DNA from: Paulinella micropora
Lineage: Eukaryota; Cercozoa; Imbricatea; Euglyphida
DNA length: 64,000 nt
Assembly (NCBI GenBank): GCA_009731375.1
Contig: BJOX01000054.1
Span: 402,881-466,880 of the forward strand
Direction: 5' to 3'
Of this stretch, positions 62,738 through 64,000 are shown one piece after another (the first letter of the stretch is position 1; the number at the start of each line of letters is the position of its first letter). Under the pieces are notes generated by a model. The model worked only from the letters and a program-made list of their open reading frames with translations. It was not told the DNA's origin and did not search any database. The translations under genes were made by a program, and so were the position numbers.

Positions 62738-63805
62738 TGAGGTCTTACTGTCTGTTTTCCCCTGAGCAGACCAGTTGATAGTGTCTGATGTGCCTCTTGC
62801 TTGCCTCTTTGCCCCGACGCCGGTGATTCACCTAGCCGAAAACGGGGACAGGTACAATGCGTTTAAAACTGAGCCAAAGGGTCTCAGTGCGAGTGCTTAC
62901 TTCCCTTTTATTGTGTCAATTACTGGAATGACACCAACCCTCTTGACGACAGTCGCCTCCCGGTCGGCGATGGTCTCCACTTTCTTTGCTTGCAGTGCTC
63001 CAGAGTTAAGCGCTTCCAAGGCACATAACCCACTAGACGAGAGGGTTCGGAACTTTACTTTTACTGAGAGATTTGAATACTTGAATTACTGACACGTCAC
63101 TAAGTGCTCCCCCCCCATGTGAATTCACCGTTACACTTAGAGTGATATAGGTAAAATGAGGCGCCTTATAGGTAATTGTCCTTGGGGTGGGCCGGTATGA
63201 CTAAATACTATTATTAATAAAATTGTCCATTGTAAAAGCCTTGAAAGCAGTTCTAATCTCTCTCTCTCTCTCTCATTCTCCGATCGCCCATGTGGACAGA
63301 GAAATACAGACTGCTGACTTCACATGCAGGGCCAGGAGGGCCTACTACTGGCTAGCGATATTCAAATCTGAAATTCGTCCGAACTACATCAATTTTGATG
63401 TTGTGGCCATGCTGAAGATATCAAAGCTCAGGACAAGAGCTTTCCAACGGTGTGCTTTGCATTTTTGCATCTGAGAACTATGATTGAGAGGTACGAGTTT
63501 CAAGTGGGACGATTTTGCCACGTGCACGTCGTCGGTACTAGTGGACGCAGAGTGCATCTGGACAGGGAAAGCGTGCTGACTGGACTAGCAAGGCCACATG
63601 CACGTGGCAAAATCGTCCTTCTCTCGCTGCCTCACTATTGCCTCTACGTGTCCTCCACTGCCTGGCTATTGCCTTGCTGTCCCCATCCGCTGCCTCACTG
63701 CTGCCTTAATCGACGCAGAGTGCGGCCTCCGCGACGCCGTTGCGGACTTGCTGGAAACAACCGAAGGGGCTGAGCCAAGCGAGAGAGAGAAAGAGAGAGA
63801 GAGAG

Positions 63806-63838
<33 letters not shown>

Positions 63839-63913
63839 GTATATGTGTGTGTGTGAGAGAGAGAGAGAGCGAGAGAGAGAGAAAAGGTAAAATGTAGAAT
63901 ATACATTTTACCT
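62738..63913. other. Gene-poor stretch with hairpin and GA/TA repeats
   Basis: No convincing gene, although weak frames exist (for example 62,775-63,092). It contains a short (CT)n (63,257-63,275), a perfect 20-bp inverted repeat (63,507-63,526 with 63,599-63,618), and (GA)n/(TA)n at 63,779-63,890. Confidence 0.5.
63507..63618. repeat. 20-bp perfect inverted repeat
   Basis: GGACGATTTTGCCACGTGCA and its exact complement TGCACGTGGCAAAATCGTCC, 72 bases apart. A possible hairpin or the ends of a tiny non-autonomous element. Confidence 0.8.
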
Positions 63914-63953
63914 TCTATCTATCTATCTATCTATCTATCTGTCTGTCTGCCTG

Positions 63954-63991
<38 letters not shown>

Positions 63992-64000
63992 CATCCATCC
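63914..64000. repeat. (CTAT)n microsatellite at window end
   Basis: CTAT tetranucleotide repeat with CTGT and CCAT variants, running off the window. Confidence 0.95.

Noticed and set aside
62775-63092. 105-codon plus-strand frame
   Set aside because: No recognisable features. It may be part of a retroelement leader.
1-64000. CRISPR arrays, rRNA and tRNA genes
   Set aside because: None seen by eye. The tandem repeats lack the repeat-spacer pattern. A tRNAscan run would be decisive for tRNAs.

Overview
The window is eukaryotic nuclear DNA, most likely from a protist or alga. It carries LTR retrotransposons, a Penelope-like retroelement, a decayed Polinton-like virus (PLV), long CT/CA/GATA microsatellites, and blocks of very different base composition. 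No operons, ribosomal RNA genes, tRNA genes or CRISPR arrays were recognised. The species cannot be named from the sequence. Several joins (10-N gaps, often beside pure G or C runs) are assembly-suspect.

Layout. 1-7.3 kb is a GC-rich, intron-free, gene-dense block of unrecognised proteins, with a large inverted duplication at 5.4-6.9 kb carrying two copies of a small gene. 7.3-15.4 kb is a 5'-truncated Ty3/gypsy element (copy 1) whose contigs appear mis-ordered across gaps. 15.4-22.6 kb holds, on the minus strand, a decayed Penelope-like element with a GIY-YIG nuclease upstream of a CxC motif and a reverse transcriptase (the permuted, N-terminal-endonuclease order), plus low-complexity upstream ORFs. 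22.6-25.5 kb is AT-rich and gene-free. 25.5-33.0 kb and 36.3-41.2 kb are two halves of one PLV. 42.9-49.6 kb is a second GC-rich, gene-dense block (C2H2 zinc finger/nuclease-like gene, RPB10 homologue, primase-type zinc domain, F-box/LRR-like genes), consistent with an endogenised large DNA virus, and bounded on both sides by microsatellites that cut into genes. 50.0-60.4 kb is a nearly complete Ty3/gypsy element (copy 2) with both LTRs. 60.4-62.7 kb is a minus-strand gag with CCCH and CCHC fingers. The end is hairpins and microsatellites.

The main discovery is that the two PLV halves were one provirus split by a roughly 10.7-kb inversion (about 25,536-36,279). Reversing it on paper makes the fibre gene continuous in frame, turns the two ~153-bp end repeats into terminal inverted repeats, places a perfect 6-bp target-site duplication (ACAAGA) outside them, and joins two flanks of matching strand composition. 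The PLV kept an rve integrase, the start of a protein-primed-type DNA polymerase B, a packaging ATPase, a fibre with an S74-type chaperone end, a membrane protein, a small basic/hydrophobic core-like protein and a zinc-finger protein. It lost most of PolB, and no capsid gene is visible. Nearly every gene has frameshifts, so the provirus is dead.
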